DNA of 64,000 nucleotides from Brevundimonas sp. (GTDB taxonomy: Bacteria; Pseudomonadota; Alphaproteobacteria; Caulobacterales; Caulobacteraceae). Below are positions 43,720 to 54,121 of the stretch, piece by piece (the stretch's first letter is position 1; every line of letters starts with the position of its first letter). Position numbers and translations under genes: made by a program. Below the pieces are notes generated by a model. It was given only the letters and a program-made list of their open reading frames with translations, had not been told where the DNA came from and ran no database searches. Location of the stretch: NCBI RefSeq assembly GCF_030682035.1, contig NZ_JAUXQZ010000025.1:428368-492367 (forward strand). The letters run 5' to 3'.

Positions 43720-46059
43720 ATGGCCGAGGCCGACATCGCCTATGTCGCGACCGCGGGCGCAGCGGGGCTGGCCCTGGCCCTCAGCGCCTGGGCGGCGCGG
43801 CTGCGCGGGCGACTGGCGGTGCGCAACCGGGTGGCCGAGTCCGACCTGGCGGCAGCCTTGGTCGACCTGGCCGATCGCGACGGCGCGCTGGCGGCGTTCG
43901 AGGATGTGCGGCTGGCCCTGACGCCGGACGGTCGGACCAAGCGGCTGGGCGCGCCCCAGGCCTGGAAGGCCCTGACGCTTGATCTGGCCCGCGTCGATGA
44001 GCATGAGCACGATCCGGGGCTGGTCGTGCTGGACGCCGTGCGGCTGGCGGCTGGACCGCGGCTGGACGCCCTGATCGATCAGGGCGAGGCGTTCGACGCC
44101 GTGCTGGAAGGCTCGGGCGGAGCCTGGTCGGTCGAGGGCCGGTCATCGGCAGGCGCGGCCTGGTTGAGGCTGTCGCGGCTGGGGCTGGTCGGTACGGCCG
44201 CCGAAAGCGGCCTGGGCCTGCTGGCCGATTCCTATCCGGCGCCGACCTGGATCACTGATGCGGCCGGGCGGCTGGCCTGGGCCAACAAGGCCTGGCTGAC
44301 CGAGATGAAGGCCGACAGCGTCGATCAGGCGCGCGAAAAGGGGCTGAGCTTCGACCGCGGCGCCGACGCCATCGTGGCCGAGGCGGGCCGGACGAACCAG
44401 CATCAGGACGGCTTCCGCTGGACCACCGGCGGCGGACGGCGGCGGGCGTGGCGGATCGTGGCCGAGCCGGTCCAGGGGGGGGCGGGCGCGGTGCTGGCCT
44501 TTGCACTGGACATGACCGAGGCGGAGGAGACCCGCGACACCCTGCGCCGCCACGTCGAAGCCCATGACGAGACGCTGAATCATCTGGCCGACGCGGTCGC
44601 CATCTTCGGTCCATCCAAGCGGCTGGCTTTCCACAACACCGCCTTCCAGACGCTGTTCAACATCGATCCGGCCTGGCTGGACGAGCGACCGACCCATGCC
44701 GAGCTGCTGGACCGACTGCGCCAGCGCCGCCTGCTGCCCGAGGTCATCGACTACGCCGGCTGGAAGGCCAATGAGCTGGATTTCTACGGCGCCTCGGCGG
44801 CCGCGCCGGACGACAGCTGGTCCCTGCCCGACGGCCGGACACTGAGGGTCGTCCGCCAGCCGCACCCGCTGGGCGGTGTGCTGCTGTTGTTCTCGGACAT
44901 CACCGACGAGTTGAAGCTGCGCAGCCGGTTCAACGCCCAGATCCAGGTTCAGACCGCGACGCTGGACAAGCTCAATGACGCCGTGGCTGTGTTCGGCTCC
45001 GACGGGCGTCTGCGGCTGCACAACGAGGCCTTCGACGCCTTCTGGGGCGTGACGGGCGAGGCGCTGGACGCGGCGGGGGATTTCGACGCCGTGGCGGCCC
45101 TGTGCCAGTCGACCATGCCCGATCCCGCCCTGTGGCTGGGGTTGAAGGCGCGGGTCGCTGACCCCGATCCGGAAAGCCGGGTGCCGATCGCCGGCGAGGG
45201 CAAGACCACCGACGGGCGCATCGCTTCATGGCAGACCCGGCCCCTGCCGGACGGCGCCACCCTGGTGGCCTTTGCCGACGTCACGGCGCGGCGCGGGCTG
45301 GAACAGGCGCTGGCGGCCAAGGCCCAGGCGCTGGAGGAATCAACGGCGCTGAAACGCGAGTTCGTGGGCAGCGTCTCGTACGAGCTGCGCACGCCCCTGA
45401 CCACCATCGTCGGCTATTCCGAACTGCTCGAGATGCAGGCCGATCTGCCCGAGCGCAGCCGACAGCATGCCGGCGCCATCCGCATCGCCGCCAGCCAGCT
45501 GGCCAGTTCAATCGATGATGTGCTGGACATGGCCCAGATCGACGCGGGCGAGATGGAGCTTCAACTCGGCGACGTCCGGGTGTGCGACCTGCTGGACGCG
45601 GCCGGCGAACGGGTCCAGGCCCGGATCGAGGCGCGGGGCGCCAGTCTGAAGATCCATTGCCCCGACGGCCTGCGCCCCATCCGCGCCGACGCCCAGCGGG
45701 TCGGTCAGGCGCTCGACCATCTGCTGGATCACGCCGCCCGGGCCGTGTCGGAAGGCGGGGCCGTGACCCTGACCGCCGAAGTCACCTCATCGGAGGTCCG
45801 CATCCGCGTCGAGGACACCGGACGCGGCATTCCCTATCACTTGCAGGCCCATGTCTTTGATCGCTTCGTGCGACGCGAGCGCGGCGGGCCGGGCGTCGGT
45901 CTGGCGCTGGTCAAGGCGCTGGTCGAGCTGCACGGCGGTTGGGCCGAGGTGGAGAGCGAACCCGGCAAGGGCGCGACCTTCATCCTGCACCTGCCGCTGG
46001 AGGCGGCGGTCGTCGCGGCCGCGCCGGAGTTGCGGCTCGGAGTGGCGAGTGGCGAGTGA
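43720..46059 (+). CDS. divL: DivL-like PAS-domain pseudokinase/tyrosine-box kinase
   Basis: N-terminal TM, PAS domains, EFVGSVSYELRTPLTTIVGYSELLE: Tyr at the H-box phosphoacceptor position; HATPase-like C-terminus GVGLALVKALVELHGGWAEVES. Confidence 0.85.
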   Translation: MAEADIAYVATAGAAGLALALSAWAARLRGRLAVRNRVAESDLAAALVDLADRDGALAAFEDVRLALTPDGRTKRLGAPQAWKALTLDLARVDEHEHDPGLVVLDAVRLAAGPRLDALIDQGEAFDAVLEGSGGAWSVEGRSSAGAAWLRLSRLGLVGTAAESGLGLLADSYPAPTWITDAAGRLAWANKAWLTEMKADSVDQAREKGLSFDRGADAIVAEAGRTNQHQDGFRWTTGGGRRRAWRIVAEPVQGGAGAVLAFALDMTEAEETRDTLRRHVEAHDETLNHLADAVAIFGPSKRLAFHNTAFQTLFNIDPAWLDERPTHAELLDRLRQRRLLPEVIDYAGWKANELDFYGASAAAPDDSWSLPDGRTLRVVRQPHPLGGVLLLFSDITDELKLRSRFNAQIQVQTATLDKLNDAVAVFGSDGRLRLHNEAFDAFWGVTGEALDAAGDFDAVAALCQSTMPDPALWLGLKARVADPDPESRVPIAGEGKTTDGRIASWQTRPLPDGATLVAFADVTARRGLEQALAAKAQALEESTALKREFVGSVSYELRTPLTTIVGYSELLEMQADLPERSRQHAGAIRIAASQLASSIDDVLDMAQIDAGEMELQLGDVRVCDLLDAAGERVQARIEARGASLKIHCPDGLRPIRADAQRVGQALDHLLDHAARAVSEGGAVTLTAEVTSSEVRIRVEDTGRGIPYHLQAHVFDRFVRRERGGPGVGLALVKALVELHGGWAEVESEPGKGATFILHLPLEAAVVAAAPELRLGVASGE

Positions 46060-46146
46060 CGAGTGGCGAGAAAGGCCCGCTCGCTTTGACTCGCCCCTGC
46101 GCACTCACTACCCACTCGCCACTCGCCCCTCGCCACTGGACCTGTC

Positions 46147-46989
46147 ATGGCCAAGCCCCTCAAGACCGCGCTGATCTACGATTTCGACGGCACCCTCGCG
46201 CGCGGCAATATGCAGGAGGTCAGCTTCATTCCGTCGATCGGCATGAAGCCCCAGCAGTTCTGGGACAGCGTCTATCCCGAGACCCGGAAGGCCGATGGCG
46301 ACGGCATACTGATGTACATGCAGATGATGCTGGCCGCCGCCAAACAGGTGAACCAGCCGGTGACCAGACAGGCCCTGCGCGACCACGGCTGCGACGTCGC
46401 CCTGTTCGAGGGACTGCGGGATTTGTCGTGGTTCGACCGGATGAACGCCTATGGGGCCGAGGTCGGACTGGAGATGGAGCACTATATCATCTCGGCCGGA
46501 CTGACGGAGATGATCGAAGGCTGTCCGATCGCCAGGGCGTTCCGCCACGTCTATGCGTCGAAATACGTCTATGACGCCGACGATGTAGCGATCTGGCCGG
46601 CCGTGGGCGTCAACTACACGACCAAGACCCAGTATCTGTTCCGCATCAACAAGGGCGTGTTCAACCACTGGGACGACGAGCGGATCAACCGCTTCATCCC
46701 CGATGACGAACGTCCGATTCCGTTCGAGCGGATGATCTTCCTCGGCGACGGCGACACCGATGTGCCAACCATGAAGATGATGCACACTAAGGGCGGCTAT
46801 TCGATCGCCGTCTATGACCCCGACAACACCCCGCGGGACACGCGCAAGATCCACCGGCTGATCTCGGAGGACCGGGTCAATTTCGTCGCCGCCGCCGACT
46901 ATCGCGAGGGCACGGCGGTGGACCTGATCGTCAAGGGCCTGATCGGCCGGATCGCTGTCAATTGCGGTACGATGCCGGCCGATCTCTGA
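46147..46989 (+). CDS. HAD-superfamily hydrolase
   Basis: ALIYDFDGTLARGNMQE; FLGDGDTDVPTMKMMHTKGG. Confidence 0.87.
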   Translation: MAKPLKTALIYDFDGTLARGNMQEVSFIPSIGMKPQQFWDSVYPETRKADGDGILMYMQMMLAAAKQVNQPVTRQALRDHGCDVALFEGLRDLSWFDRMNAYGAEVGLEMEHYIISAGLTEMIEGCPIARAFRHVYASKYVYDADDVAIWPAVGVNYTTKTQYLFRINKGVFNHWDDERINRFIPDDERPIPFERMIFLGDGDTDVPTMKMMHTKGGYSIAVYDPDNTPRDTRKIHRLISEDRVNFVAAADYREGTAVDLIVKGLIGRIAVNCGTMPADL

Positions 46990-46991
46990 GC

Positions 46992-47870
46992 CTAGATCGC
47001 GTTCAGCGGCGTCTTGAGGAACCGCTGGCCCGAGGCTTCGGCCGGCGGCAGGGCGCCGGCGCGAATGTTGATCTGCAACGACGGCAGGATCAGCGCAGGG
47101 ACCTTGAGGGTCGCGTCGCGGGCCTCGCGCAGGGCGACGAAATCGTCTTCAGAACGGCCGCCGCCGATGTGGATGTTGCCCGCCGCCTCGGCCGCCACTG
47201 TCGTCTCCCAGCGATGGTCGGTGCGGCCCTCGGGCAGATAGTCGTGGCCGACGAAGAGCCGCGTTTGCGACGGCAGGGCGAGGATGCGCTGGATCGAGCG
47301 ATACAGGGTCCGGGCGTCACCACCGGGAAAGTCGCACCGCGCCGTGCCGTAATCGGGCATGAACAGGGTGTCGCCGACGAAGACGGCGTCGCCGATCACA
47401 TAGCTGACGCAGGCCGGGGTGTGGCCGGGCGTGTGCAGCACCTCGACGGGCAGCGATCCCAGGGTGAACCGCTCTCCGTCCGCATAGAGGCTGTCGAACA
47501 CCACGCCGTCAGCGCTGACGTCATGGGCCTCGAACAGGACGCCAAAAACCTTCTGCACCTCAGTGATGCGGCTGCCGATGCCGATCGGGGCTCCGGTGCG
47601 GCGGCGGATCTCGTCCGCGCCGGTCAGGTGGTCGGCGTGTGCGTGGGTTTCCAGAATCCGTTCGAGCTTGAGGCCACGCTCGGCGATCCGGGCCAGGACC
47701 TGCTCGAGCGAAGCGGCCGAGGTGCGGCCGCTGGCGGCGTCGTAATCGAGAACCGGATCGATGACGGCCGCTGCGCCGGTGGCCGGGTCGGCGACCAGAT
47801 AGGTGATGGTGTGGGTCGCGGGGTCGAAGAATCCCTCAACAGTCGGCATGGGCGCGGGGGCGATGGTCAT
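46992..47870 (-). CDS. MBL-fold metallo-hydrolase, persulfide dioxygenase-like (Blh/ETHE1)
   Basis: LETHAHADHLTGADEIRRRTG, VLHTPGHTPACVSYVIGDAVFVGDTLFMPDYGTARCDFPGGDA. Confidence 0.88.
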   Translation of the reverse strand: MTIAPAPMPTVEGFFDPATHTITYLVADPATGAAAVIDPVLDYDAASGRTSAASLEQVLARIAERGLKLERILETHAHADHLTGADEIRRRTGAPIGIGSRITEVQKVFGVLFEAHDVSADGVVFDSLYADGERFTLGSLPVEVLHTPGHTPACVSYVIGDAVFVGDTLFMPDYGTARCDFPGGDARTLYRSIQRILALPSQTRLFVGHDYLPEGRTDHRWETTVAAEAAGNIHIGGGRSEDDFVALREARDATLKVPALILPSLQINIRAGALPPAEASGQRFLKTPLNAI

Positions 47871-47898
47871 GCGGAGCTCCTCTGTTCATTCCAATATA

Positions 47899-47912
47899 TT
47901 AGCACTTGCTAA
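47899..47912. promoter_or_regulatory. Candidate operator palindrome between the MBL and ArsR genes
   Basis: TTAGCA-CT-TGCTAA in an AT-rich divergent intergenic region. Confidence 0.55.
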
Positions 47913-47940
47913 ATTAGCAATGGGCCATATACTGCGCGTC

Positions 47941-48267
47941 ATGAACACCCTTTCCACCCTGTTCCTCGACCAGTTCAAAGACAACGCTGGCGATGCGGCA
48001 CGGCTCCTGAAGGCGCTCTCGAATGAGAAGCGGCTGATGATCCTGTGCCAGCTCGGCGACGGCGAACGCCCCGTCGGCGAACTGCTGCCGCTTGTAGGCC
48101 TGTCCCAGTCCGCCCTGTCGCAACACCTCGCGGTGCTGCGCGAGAAAGGATTGGTCGCCGGCCGGCGCGAGGGCGTTTCGATTCTCTACCACGTCGCCGA
48201 CCCGGCGGCCCTGAAGGTCATCGCCGTCTTGGCCGACATCTATTGCCCCCCTGCTCAAGGAAACTGA
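47941..48267 (+). CDS. ArsR-family regulator, BigR/SqrR-like
   Basis: RLLKALSNEKRLMILCQLGDGERPVGELLPLVGLSQSALSQHLAVLREKGLV...IYCPP; two conserved Cys (LCQL, IYCP). Confidence 0.9.
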   Translation: MNTLSTLFLDQFKDNAGDAARLLKALSNEKRLMILCQLGDGERPVGELLPLVGLSQSALSQHLAVLREKGLVAGRREGVSILYHVADPAALKVIAVLADIYCPPAQGN

Positions 48268-48270
48268 TCC

Positions 48271-48381
48271 ATGGCCGTACTCACCCCCCTGTCTTCCGCC
48301 GAGGTCTCGGCCCGGATCAAGACTGGCAAGGCGCGGCTTCTGGCCGTGATGCCCTGGAACCGGGCGATGCGGGCCGCGTGA
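48271..48381 (+). pseudogene. Possible truncated rhodanese N-terminal remnant
   Basis: MAVLTPLSSAEVSARIKTGKARLLAVMPWNRAMRAA*: rhodanese-like start, then premature end. Confidence 0.5.
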
Positions 48382-48385
48382 TCGC

Positions 48386-49168
48386 ATGGACGCGACCGTC
48401 GCCCAACTGATGCTGGCCGTCCTCAGCGGCGGCATCGTCGCCCTGCTGCTGACCGTGTTCGGCGGCGGCGGCTCGGTGCTGGCCGTACCGCTGCTGTTGT
48501 ATGTGGTCGGGGTGCGGGATCCCCACGTCGCCATCGGCGCCTCGGCCGCCGGCGTGGCGTTGAACGCCCTGACGGCCCTGACCGGTCAGGCCCGGGCGGG
48601 ACGGGTGCGCTGGCCCTGCGCCCTGCTGTTCGCCGCGACCGGCTCGGTCGGCGCCTTCGCCGGATCGTCCGTGGCCAAGGCGATCGACGGCCACGCCCTG
48701 CTGATCTTCTTCGCCCTCGCCATGGGGCTGGTCGCGCTCGCCATGCTGAGGCCGAACGCGCCGGTCGGGGCCGAGAACGTGCGCCTGACCCGCGCCATGG
48801 CTCCGCGCGTCGCCGCCTCGGGCGCAGGTGTCGGCGTAGCGGCCGGCTTCTTCGGCATCGGCGGCGGTTTCCTCATTGTTCCCGGCCTGATGGGCGCGAC
48901 GGGCATGACGCTGGCTCTGGCCCAGGCCTCGTCCCTGGTCAGCGTCGCGGCGTTCGGGGCGACGACGGCGGCCAACTACGCCCTGTCGGGCCTGGTCGAC
49001 TGGCCGGTCGTAGGGGCCATGGCGGCAGGCGGGGCGGTGGGAACCCTCGCGGGCCTGCCCATCGCCCGACGGCTGGGCGCCAACGCGGTTTTGGGGCGAC
49101 GCCTGTTCGCAGGCCTGATCCTGATCGTCGCCGTCTATGTGGCGATCAAGGCGATTTCAGCCGTTTAG
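48386..49168 (+). CDS. TauE/SafE family sulfite exporter-like permease
   Basis: GGIVALLLTVFGGGGSVLAVPLLLYVVGVRDPHVAIGASAAGVALNAL; second repeat GFFGIGGGFLIVPGLMGATGM. Confidence 0.9.
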   Translation: MDATVAQLMLAVLSGGIVALLLTVFGGGGSVLAVPLLLYVVGVRDPHVAIGASAAGVALNALTALTGQARAGRVRWPCALLFAATGSVGAFAGSSVAKAIDGHALLIFFALAMGLVALAMLRPNAPVGAENVRLTRAMAPRVAASGAGVGVAAGFFGIGGGFLIVPGLMGATGMTLALAQASSLVSVAAFGATTAANYALSGLVDWPVVGAMAAGGAVGTLAGLPIARRLGANAVLGRRLFAGLILIVAVYVAIKAISAV

Positions 49169-49491
49169 CGCCCACCCGCCCTGAGGAAGGCATCGCGGGC
49201 GGCGGTGAGGCGCGACGGGACGAGACCGCGCAGGGACGCCTCGCCGCGCTGCTTCAGCCCGGCTTCCTGACCCTTGCGCCAGACCACCTCGGCCTCCAGC
49301 GCCAAGGCGCGGGCGATGTCGATGAGCTGAACCCGTGTGGGAAGGGCAAGGTTGCGGTCGAGCCGCAGGCGCAGGCCGGTCGGGGAATGGTCGACGATCA
49401 GGCAGGACAGCTCCAGCCCCGGCGCCACCACCACAGCGCGGGTGCTGGCGGCCGATCGCGGCTCGAAACGGCGATCCAGCGCGGCGTTCAT
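49165..49491 (-). CDS. PilZ domain protein
   Basis: RRFEPRSAASTRAVVV...LSCLIVDHSPTGLRLRL. Confidence 0.75.
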   Translation of the reverse strand: MNAALDRRFEPRSAASTRAVVVAPGLELSCLIVDHSPTGLRLRLDRNLALPTRVQLIDIARALALEAEVVWRKGQEAGLKQRGEASLRGLVPSRLTAARDAFLRAGGR

Positions 49492-50300
49492 TCGCCCATA
49501 GAACCCGGCAGACGGTTTCGATCCAGTTGCACCACGACATCAGCCGTCACGCCGCCGTCCAGCATGTGCCGGGTGAGGCGCTCGAAATACTGGATGAAGC
49601 CGGCCAGCCGCGCGCGCTCGGCAGCGGGCAGCCTCGCCGGGGCGACGCCCAGAAGATCGGCCTCCTGCTGGCAACGCCAGTCCGGCACGACATCGAAGCC
49701 GGGCGCTTTCAGGAACAGGACGGCGTCGAACCCGGCGACGAAATCGGCATAGGGACCTGCGACATGTTCGTTGACGGCGCGGCGCCATGCTCCGTCGGGG
49801 TCTCGCTCCCGCTCCAGTGCATTGATCGGCTCGGCGAGGGCGGCCTCATCCTGGGGCAGGGCGCCCAGGCACCAGGCGTCGATCAGGATCGCTCGGGGGC
49901 GCCCGAAGAAGATTCTCCAGTCCCGGATGGGCCGGCGGTCGTCCTCGCGCTTGTCGAAGTCGGGGATCAGAACCTTGTCGTCAGCCCGGGCGGCGCCCAG
50001 CGCCTTGATCAACCGGCTGAGCATTCGAAGATCATGCGTTCCGGGCGGCCCGCGCGTCAGGAACAGAGGATGAATTTCCTCCGCCATCGCCTCGCGCCGG
50101 GCTCGGGTCAGATAGACGTCATCAATTGAAATCTGCACCCCGCCGAATTCCTCGGCGGCGGCGCGGGCGAGAGTGGTCTTGCCCGACCCCTGCGCTCCGA
50201 CCACGGCGATCAGTGGAGGGCGGGCGACGATTTCGTTTCTCTGGCTGTCAACGATCAGCCGGCCGATCAGATCGACGAGCTCAGGGTTCGCGCGGCCCAC
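49488..50300 (-). CDS. P-loop kinase, D-glycerate 3-kinase-like
   Basis: PLIAVVGAQGSGKTTLARAAAEEFG, ISIDDVYLTRARREAMA, FLTRGPPGTHD, ILIDAWCLG. Confidence 0.8.
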   Translation of the reverse strand: MGRANPELVDLIGRLIVDSQRNEIVARPPLIAVVGAQGSGKTTLARAAAEEFGGVQISIDDVYLTRARREAMAEEIHPLFLTRGPPGTHDLRMLSRLIKALGAARADDKVLIPDFDKREDDRRPIRDWRIFFGRPRAILIDAWCLGALPQDEAALAEPINALERERDPDGAWRRAVNEHVAGPYADFVAGFDAVLFLKAPGFDVVPDWRCQQEADLLGVAPARLPAAERARLAGFIQYFERLTRHMLDGGVTADVVVQLDRNRLPGSMGE

Positions 50301-50309
50301 CGCCGCGGC

Positions 50310-50630
50310 TCAGTGCTGGTTTTCGGGCAGGCGGACGATCAGGCCGTCGAGATCGTCCGAGACCCGGATCTGGCACGACAGGCGCGAGTTCGGCTGGACG
50401 TTCTCGGCGAAGTCCAGCATCGACTCCTCCATCGCCGAGGCCCGGCCAGTCTCGGCGGCGAAGGCCTCGTCGACATAGACGTGGCAGGTGGCGCAGGCGC
50501 AGGCCCCGCCGCAGTCGGCGTCGATGCCCGGCACATTGTTGCGGATCGCCCCCTCCATGACGGAGAGGCCGGTCTTGACCTCGACGACATGCTCGCGGCC
50601 GTCGTGTTCGATGTATCTAATCTTTGCCAA
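50310..50630 (-). CDS. [2Fe-2S] ferredoxin
   Basis: [24 protein letters not shown] and C-terminal [20 protein letters not shown]. Confidence 0.93.
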   Translation of the reverse strand: MAKIRYIEHDGREHVVEVKTGLSVMEGAIRNNVPGIDADCGGACACATCHVYVDEAFAAETGRASAMEESMLDFAENVQPNSRLSCQIRVSDDLDGLIVRLPENQH

Positions 50631-50631
50631 G

Positions 50632-51435
50632 TCAGGCCGCCGCTTCCGTCTTCTTCCGCGACGGCGCCACCATCAGCTTCTTGGTTTTGGCGATCGCCTC
50701 GGCCGGGTTCAGGCCCTTGGGGCAGACCTGGGCGCAGTTCATGATGGTGTGGCAGCGGTAGAGTTTGAACGGGTCCTCGAGGTCGTCGAGCCTTTTGTCC
50801 GTGGCGTCGTCGCGGCTGTCGGCGATCCAGCGGTAGGACTGCAGCAGCGCCGCCGGGCCGAGGTATTCCGTCTGGTTCCACCAGTAGCTCGGGCACGACG
50901 TCGAGCAGCAGGCGCACAGGATGCATTCGTACAGACCGTCCAGTTTCGCCCGGTCCTCAGGCAGCTGGATACGCTCCTTCTCGGGGTCCGGCTCGTCCGA
51001 CTGGAGCCAAGGCTGGATCGAGTCGTACTGGGCGTAGAACAGGGTCAGGTCCGTCACCAGATCCTTGACCACCGACTGGTGCGGCAGGGGGGCGATGGAA
51101 ATGGTCGAGGAGGAGCACTCCTCCCAGCCCTTGGTGCAGGCCAGGGTGTTGCGGCCGTCGATATTCATCGAGCAGGAGCCGCAGATGCCCTCGCGGCACG
51201 AGCGCCGGAAGGTCAGGGTCGGGTCGATCTCGTTCTTGATGTGGATCAGGGCGTCCAGCAGCATCGGACCGTGGTCGTCAGCCGAGATCTCGAACGTGTC
51301 CCAGCGCGGGTCGGCGTCGACCTCGGGGTCGTAGCGGTAGACCTTGTAGGTCTTGACGTTCTTCGCGCCGGACGGGGCCTTGTGGACCTTGCCGCGCGTG
51401 GGCTTCGAGCCCTTGGGGAGGGTGAGTTGAACCAT
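50632..51435 (-). CDS. sdhB: Succinate dehydrogenase iron-sulfur subunit
   Basis: [42 protein letters not shown]. Confidence 0.97.
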   Translation of the reverse strand: MVQLTLPKGSKPTRGKVHKAPSGAKNVKTYKVYRYDPEVDADPRWDTFEISADDHGPMLLDALIHIKNEIDPTLTFRRSCREGICGSCSMNIDGRNTLACTKGWEECSSSTISIAPLPHQSVVKDLVTDLTLFYAQYDSIQPWLQSDEPDPEKERIQLPEDRAKLDGLYECILCACCSTSCPSYWWNQTEYLGPAALLQSYRWIADSRDDATDKRLDDLEDPFKLYRCHTIMNCAQVCPKGLNPAEAIAKTKKLMVAPSRKKTEAAA

Positions 51436-51437
51436 CT

Positions 51438-53222
51438 CTAGTAAACCCGCGCCTTCGGCTCGATGTAGGCGATGTCGTCAGACATCGTGTAATTATGCAC
51501 CGGGCGGTAGTCGATCTTCACCGCGTCGCCGGGGACTTTCCAGGTCAGGGTGTGCTTCATCCACTCGACGTCGTTGCGGTCCGGATAATCCTCGCGAGCG
51601 TGGGCGCCGCGCGACTCGGTGCGGTTCAGGGCGCCCTCGATGGTGACCAAAGCCTGATCGATCAGGTTGTCGTATTCCAGGGTCTCGACCAGGTCGGTGT
51701 TCCAGATCAGGCCGCGGTCGGTGGTCTTGATGTCGGCGCCGGCGGCGTGGATGGCGCGCAGCTTGGCGACCCCCTCCTCCAGCGTCTTGCCGGTGCGGAA
51801 GACGGCGGCGTCTGACTGCATGGCGCGCTGCATGTCGATGCGCAGCTTGGCAGTGGGGGTCGAGCCGTTGGCGTGGCGGAAGCGGTCCATGCGGGCGACG
51901 TGGCCGTCGGTGGTCGCGGCCGGCGCGTCAGGAACCCGCGATGCCTTGTCCACCACCTCGCCGCAGCGCAGGCCGGCGGCGCGGCCGAACACCACCAGAT
52001 CAGTCAGGCTGTTGGAGCCCAGGCGGTTAGCGCCGTGCACCGAGACGCAGGCCGCCTCGCCCACGGCCATCAGACCGGGGACGACGGTGTCCGCATTGTC
52101 GCCGACCTTGGTCAGGACCTCGCCGTGATAGTTGGTGGGGATGCCGCCCATATTGTAGTGCACGGTCGGCAGGACCGGGATTGGCTGTTTGGTCACGTCG
52201 ACGCCGGCGAAGATCCTGGCGCTCTCGGAAATGCCCGGCAGACGCTCATGCAGGATCTTCGGGTCGAGGTGATCCAGATGCAGATTGATATGGTCCTTCT
52301 TCGGGCCCACGCCGCGGCCTTCACGAATCTCGATGGTCATGGAGCGGCTGACCATGTCGCGCGGGGCCAGATCCTTCACGGTCGGCGCATAGCGCTCCAT
52401 GAAGCGTTCGCCCTCGGAATTGGTCAGATAGCCGCCCTCGCCGCGCGCGCCCTCGGTGATCAGGCAGCCGGCGCCGTAGATGCCGGTCGGGTGGAACTGG
52501 ACGAACTCCATGTCCTGCAGCGGCAGGCCGGCGCGCAAGACCATGGCGTTGCCGTCGCCGGTGCAGGTGTGGGCGCTGGTAGCCGAGAAATAGGCGCGGC
52601 CGTAGCCGCCGGTGGCCAGGATGACCGTCTTGGCGCGGAAGCGGTGCATCGTGCCGTCATCCAGCTTCAGCGCCGTCACGCCGGTGCAGGCGCCGCCCTG
52701 CATGATCAGGTCCAGCGCGAAATATTCGACGAAGAACTCGACCTCGCGGCGCACGGACTGGCCGTACAGGGTGTGCAGGATGGCGTGACCGGTGCGGTCG
52801 GCGGCGGCGCAGGTGCGCTGCACCGGGCCCTCGCCGAAGTTCCGGGTCATGCCGCCGAAGGCGCGCTGGTAGATCTTGCCTTCGTCGGTGCGGCTGAAGG
52901 GCACGCCCCAGTGTTCCAGCTCGTAGACGGCCTTGGGCGCGTTGCGGACCAGGTATTCGATGGCGTCCTGATCGCCCAGCCAGTCCGACCCCTTGACGGT
53001 GTCGTACATGTGCCACTGCCAGCTGTCCTCGCCCATATTGCCGAGGCTGGCGGAGATGCCGCCCTGGGCCGCGACCGTGTGCGAGCGGGTCGGGAAGACC
53101 TTGGTGACGCAGGCGACCTTCAGCCCTTGCTGGGCCGCGCCGAGGGCCGCGCGAAGGCCGGAGCCGCCCGCGCCGACGACGACGACGTCATAGGCGTGAT
53201 CGACGAATTCATAAGCAGCCAT
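51438..53222 (-). CDS. sdhA: Succinate dehydrogenase flavoprotein subunit
   Basis: [46 protein letters not shown]. Confidence 0.98.
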   Translation of the reverse strand: MAAYEFVDHAYDVVVVGAGGSGLRAALGAAQQGLKVACVTKVFPTRSHTVAAQGGISASLGNMGEDSWQWHMYDTVKGSDWLGDQDAIEYLVRNAPKAVYELEHWGVPFSRTDEGKIYQRAFGGMTRNFGEGPVQRTCAAADRTGHAILHTLYGQSVRREVEFFVEYFALDLIMQGGACTGVTALKLDDGTMHRFRAKTVILATGGYGRAYFSATSAHTCTGDGNAMVLRAGLPLQDMEFVQFHPTGIYGAGCLITEGARGEGGYLTNSEGERFMERYAPTVKDLAPRDMVSRSMTIEIREGRGVGPKKDHINLHLDHLDPKILHERLPGISESARIFAGVDVTKQPIPVLPTVHYNMGGIPTNYHGEVLTKVGDNADTVVPGLMAVGEAACVSVHGANRLGSNSLTDLVVFGRAAGLRCGEVVDKASRVPDAPAATTDGHVARMDRFRHANGSTPTAKLRIDMQRAMQSDAAVFRTGKTLEEGVAKLRAIHAAGADIKTTDRGLIWNTDLVETLEYDNLIDQALVTIEGALNRTESRGAHAREDYPDRNDVEWMKHTLTWKVPGDAVKIDYRPVHNYTMSDDIAYIEPKARVY

Positions 53223-53228
53223 CAGCCG

Positions 53229-53636
53229 TCAGATCCCGAAACCGGCGGGCAGGGGCGCGGAACCCAGCGCCAGCCGCACGATGAAGAAGACGCCCGCCGC
53301 CGCGACAATGAGGCACAGCAGGCCGATCAGGCCCAGCAGCGCGGTGCGCGACACGGGCTTGTGGATATAGTCGTCGACGATGACCTTCAGCCCCATGTTC
53401 ATGTGCCAGAGGCTTACCGCCAACGTCACGGCCAGAAGCACCGCATTGACCGGCGAGGCGAACCAGTCGCGCGCGCCGTCATAGCCGCCGCCCGACAGGG
53501 TGAAGCCGCTCCACAGGCCCCACAGGGTCAGGGGCGCCAGGATCAGGGACGACAGCCGTTCGGCGGTCCATTCGCCCGCGCCGTGGCGGTCCGAGACCTT
53601 GACGCCCTTCACAAAGACCTTGGAGTCGCGGCTCAC
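53229..53636 (-). CDS. sdhD: Succinate dehydrogenase hydrophobic membrane anchor
   Basis: Operon position; WFASPVNAVLLAVTLAVSLWHMNMGLKVIVDDYIHK; GTG start overlapping the sdhC stop. Confidence 0.9.
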   Translation of the reverse strand: MSRDSKVFVKGVKVSDRHGAGEWTAERLSSLILAPLTLWGLWSGFTLSGGGYDGARDWFASPVNAVLLAVTLAVSLWHMNMGLKVIVDDYIHKPVSRTALLGLIGLLCLIVAAAGVFFIVRLALGSAPLPAGFGI

Positions 53637-54121
53637 AGTACGACCCTCCCCGAGCTGAACAAAAGGGCCCAGAAGGCGACCGCGATGACGACGCCGCCGA
53701 TCATGGAGGCCCAGGACAGAGTGTCGGCGGCCTTGGGAGACAGGCCACGTCCGGCGTCCCAGATCAGGTGGCGGATACCGCCGGTCAGGTGCAGGCACAG
53801 AGCGAGGGTCAGGCCGAACCAGACGAACAGCCCAAGCGGCGACCCCATCCAGCCGATGAAGGTCGCATAGGCCTCGGGTCCGAAGGCCAGGGCCATCAGC
53901 CAGACGAAGACCAGCACCGCCCCGACCGACAGGGCCCCGCCCGTCATGCGGTTCAAGATCGAGGCGAACATGGTGACGTGCCAGCGCCAGATCTGGAGAT
54001 GGGGCGACAGGGGACGGATGCGGCCGTTGGGCTGGACCACGAACCGGCCGGTCTGGTCGTCAGAGGACGCAAGGTGGGGCGGGTCGTTGGAGGCGTCGCC
54101 CGGCAGGGGGGAGATCGACAT
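53633..54121 (-). CDS. sdhC: Succinate dehydrogenase cytochrome b556 subunit
   Basis: RPLSPHLQIWRWHVTMFASILNRMTGGALSVG; LCLHLTGGIRHLIWDAG. Confidence 0.95.
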   Translation of the reverse strand: MSISPLPGDASNDPPHLASSDDQTGRFVVQPNGRIRPLSPHLQIWRWHVTMFASILNRMTGGALSVGAVLVFVWLMALAFGPEAYATFIGWMGSPLGLFVWFGLTLALCLHLTGGIRHLIWDAGRGLSPKAADTLSWASMIGGVVIAVAFWALLFSSGRVVL

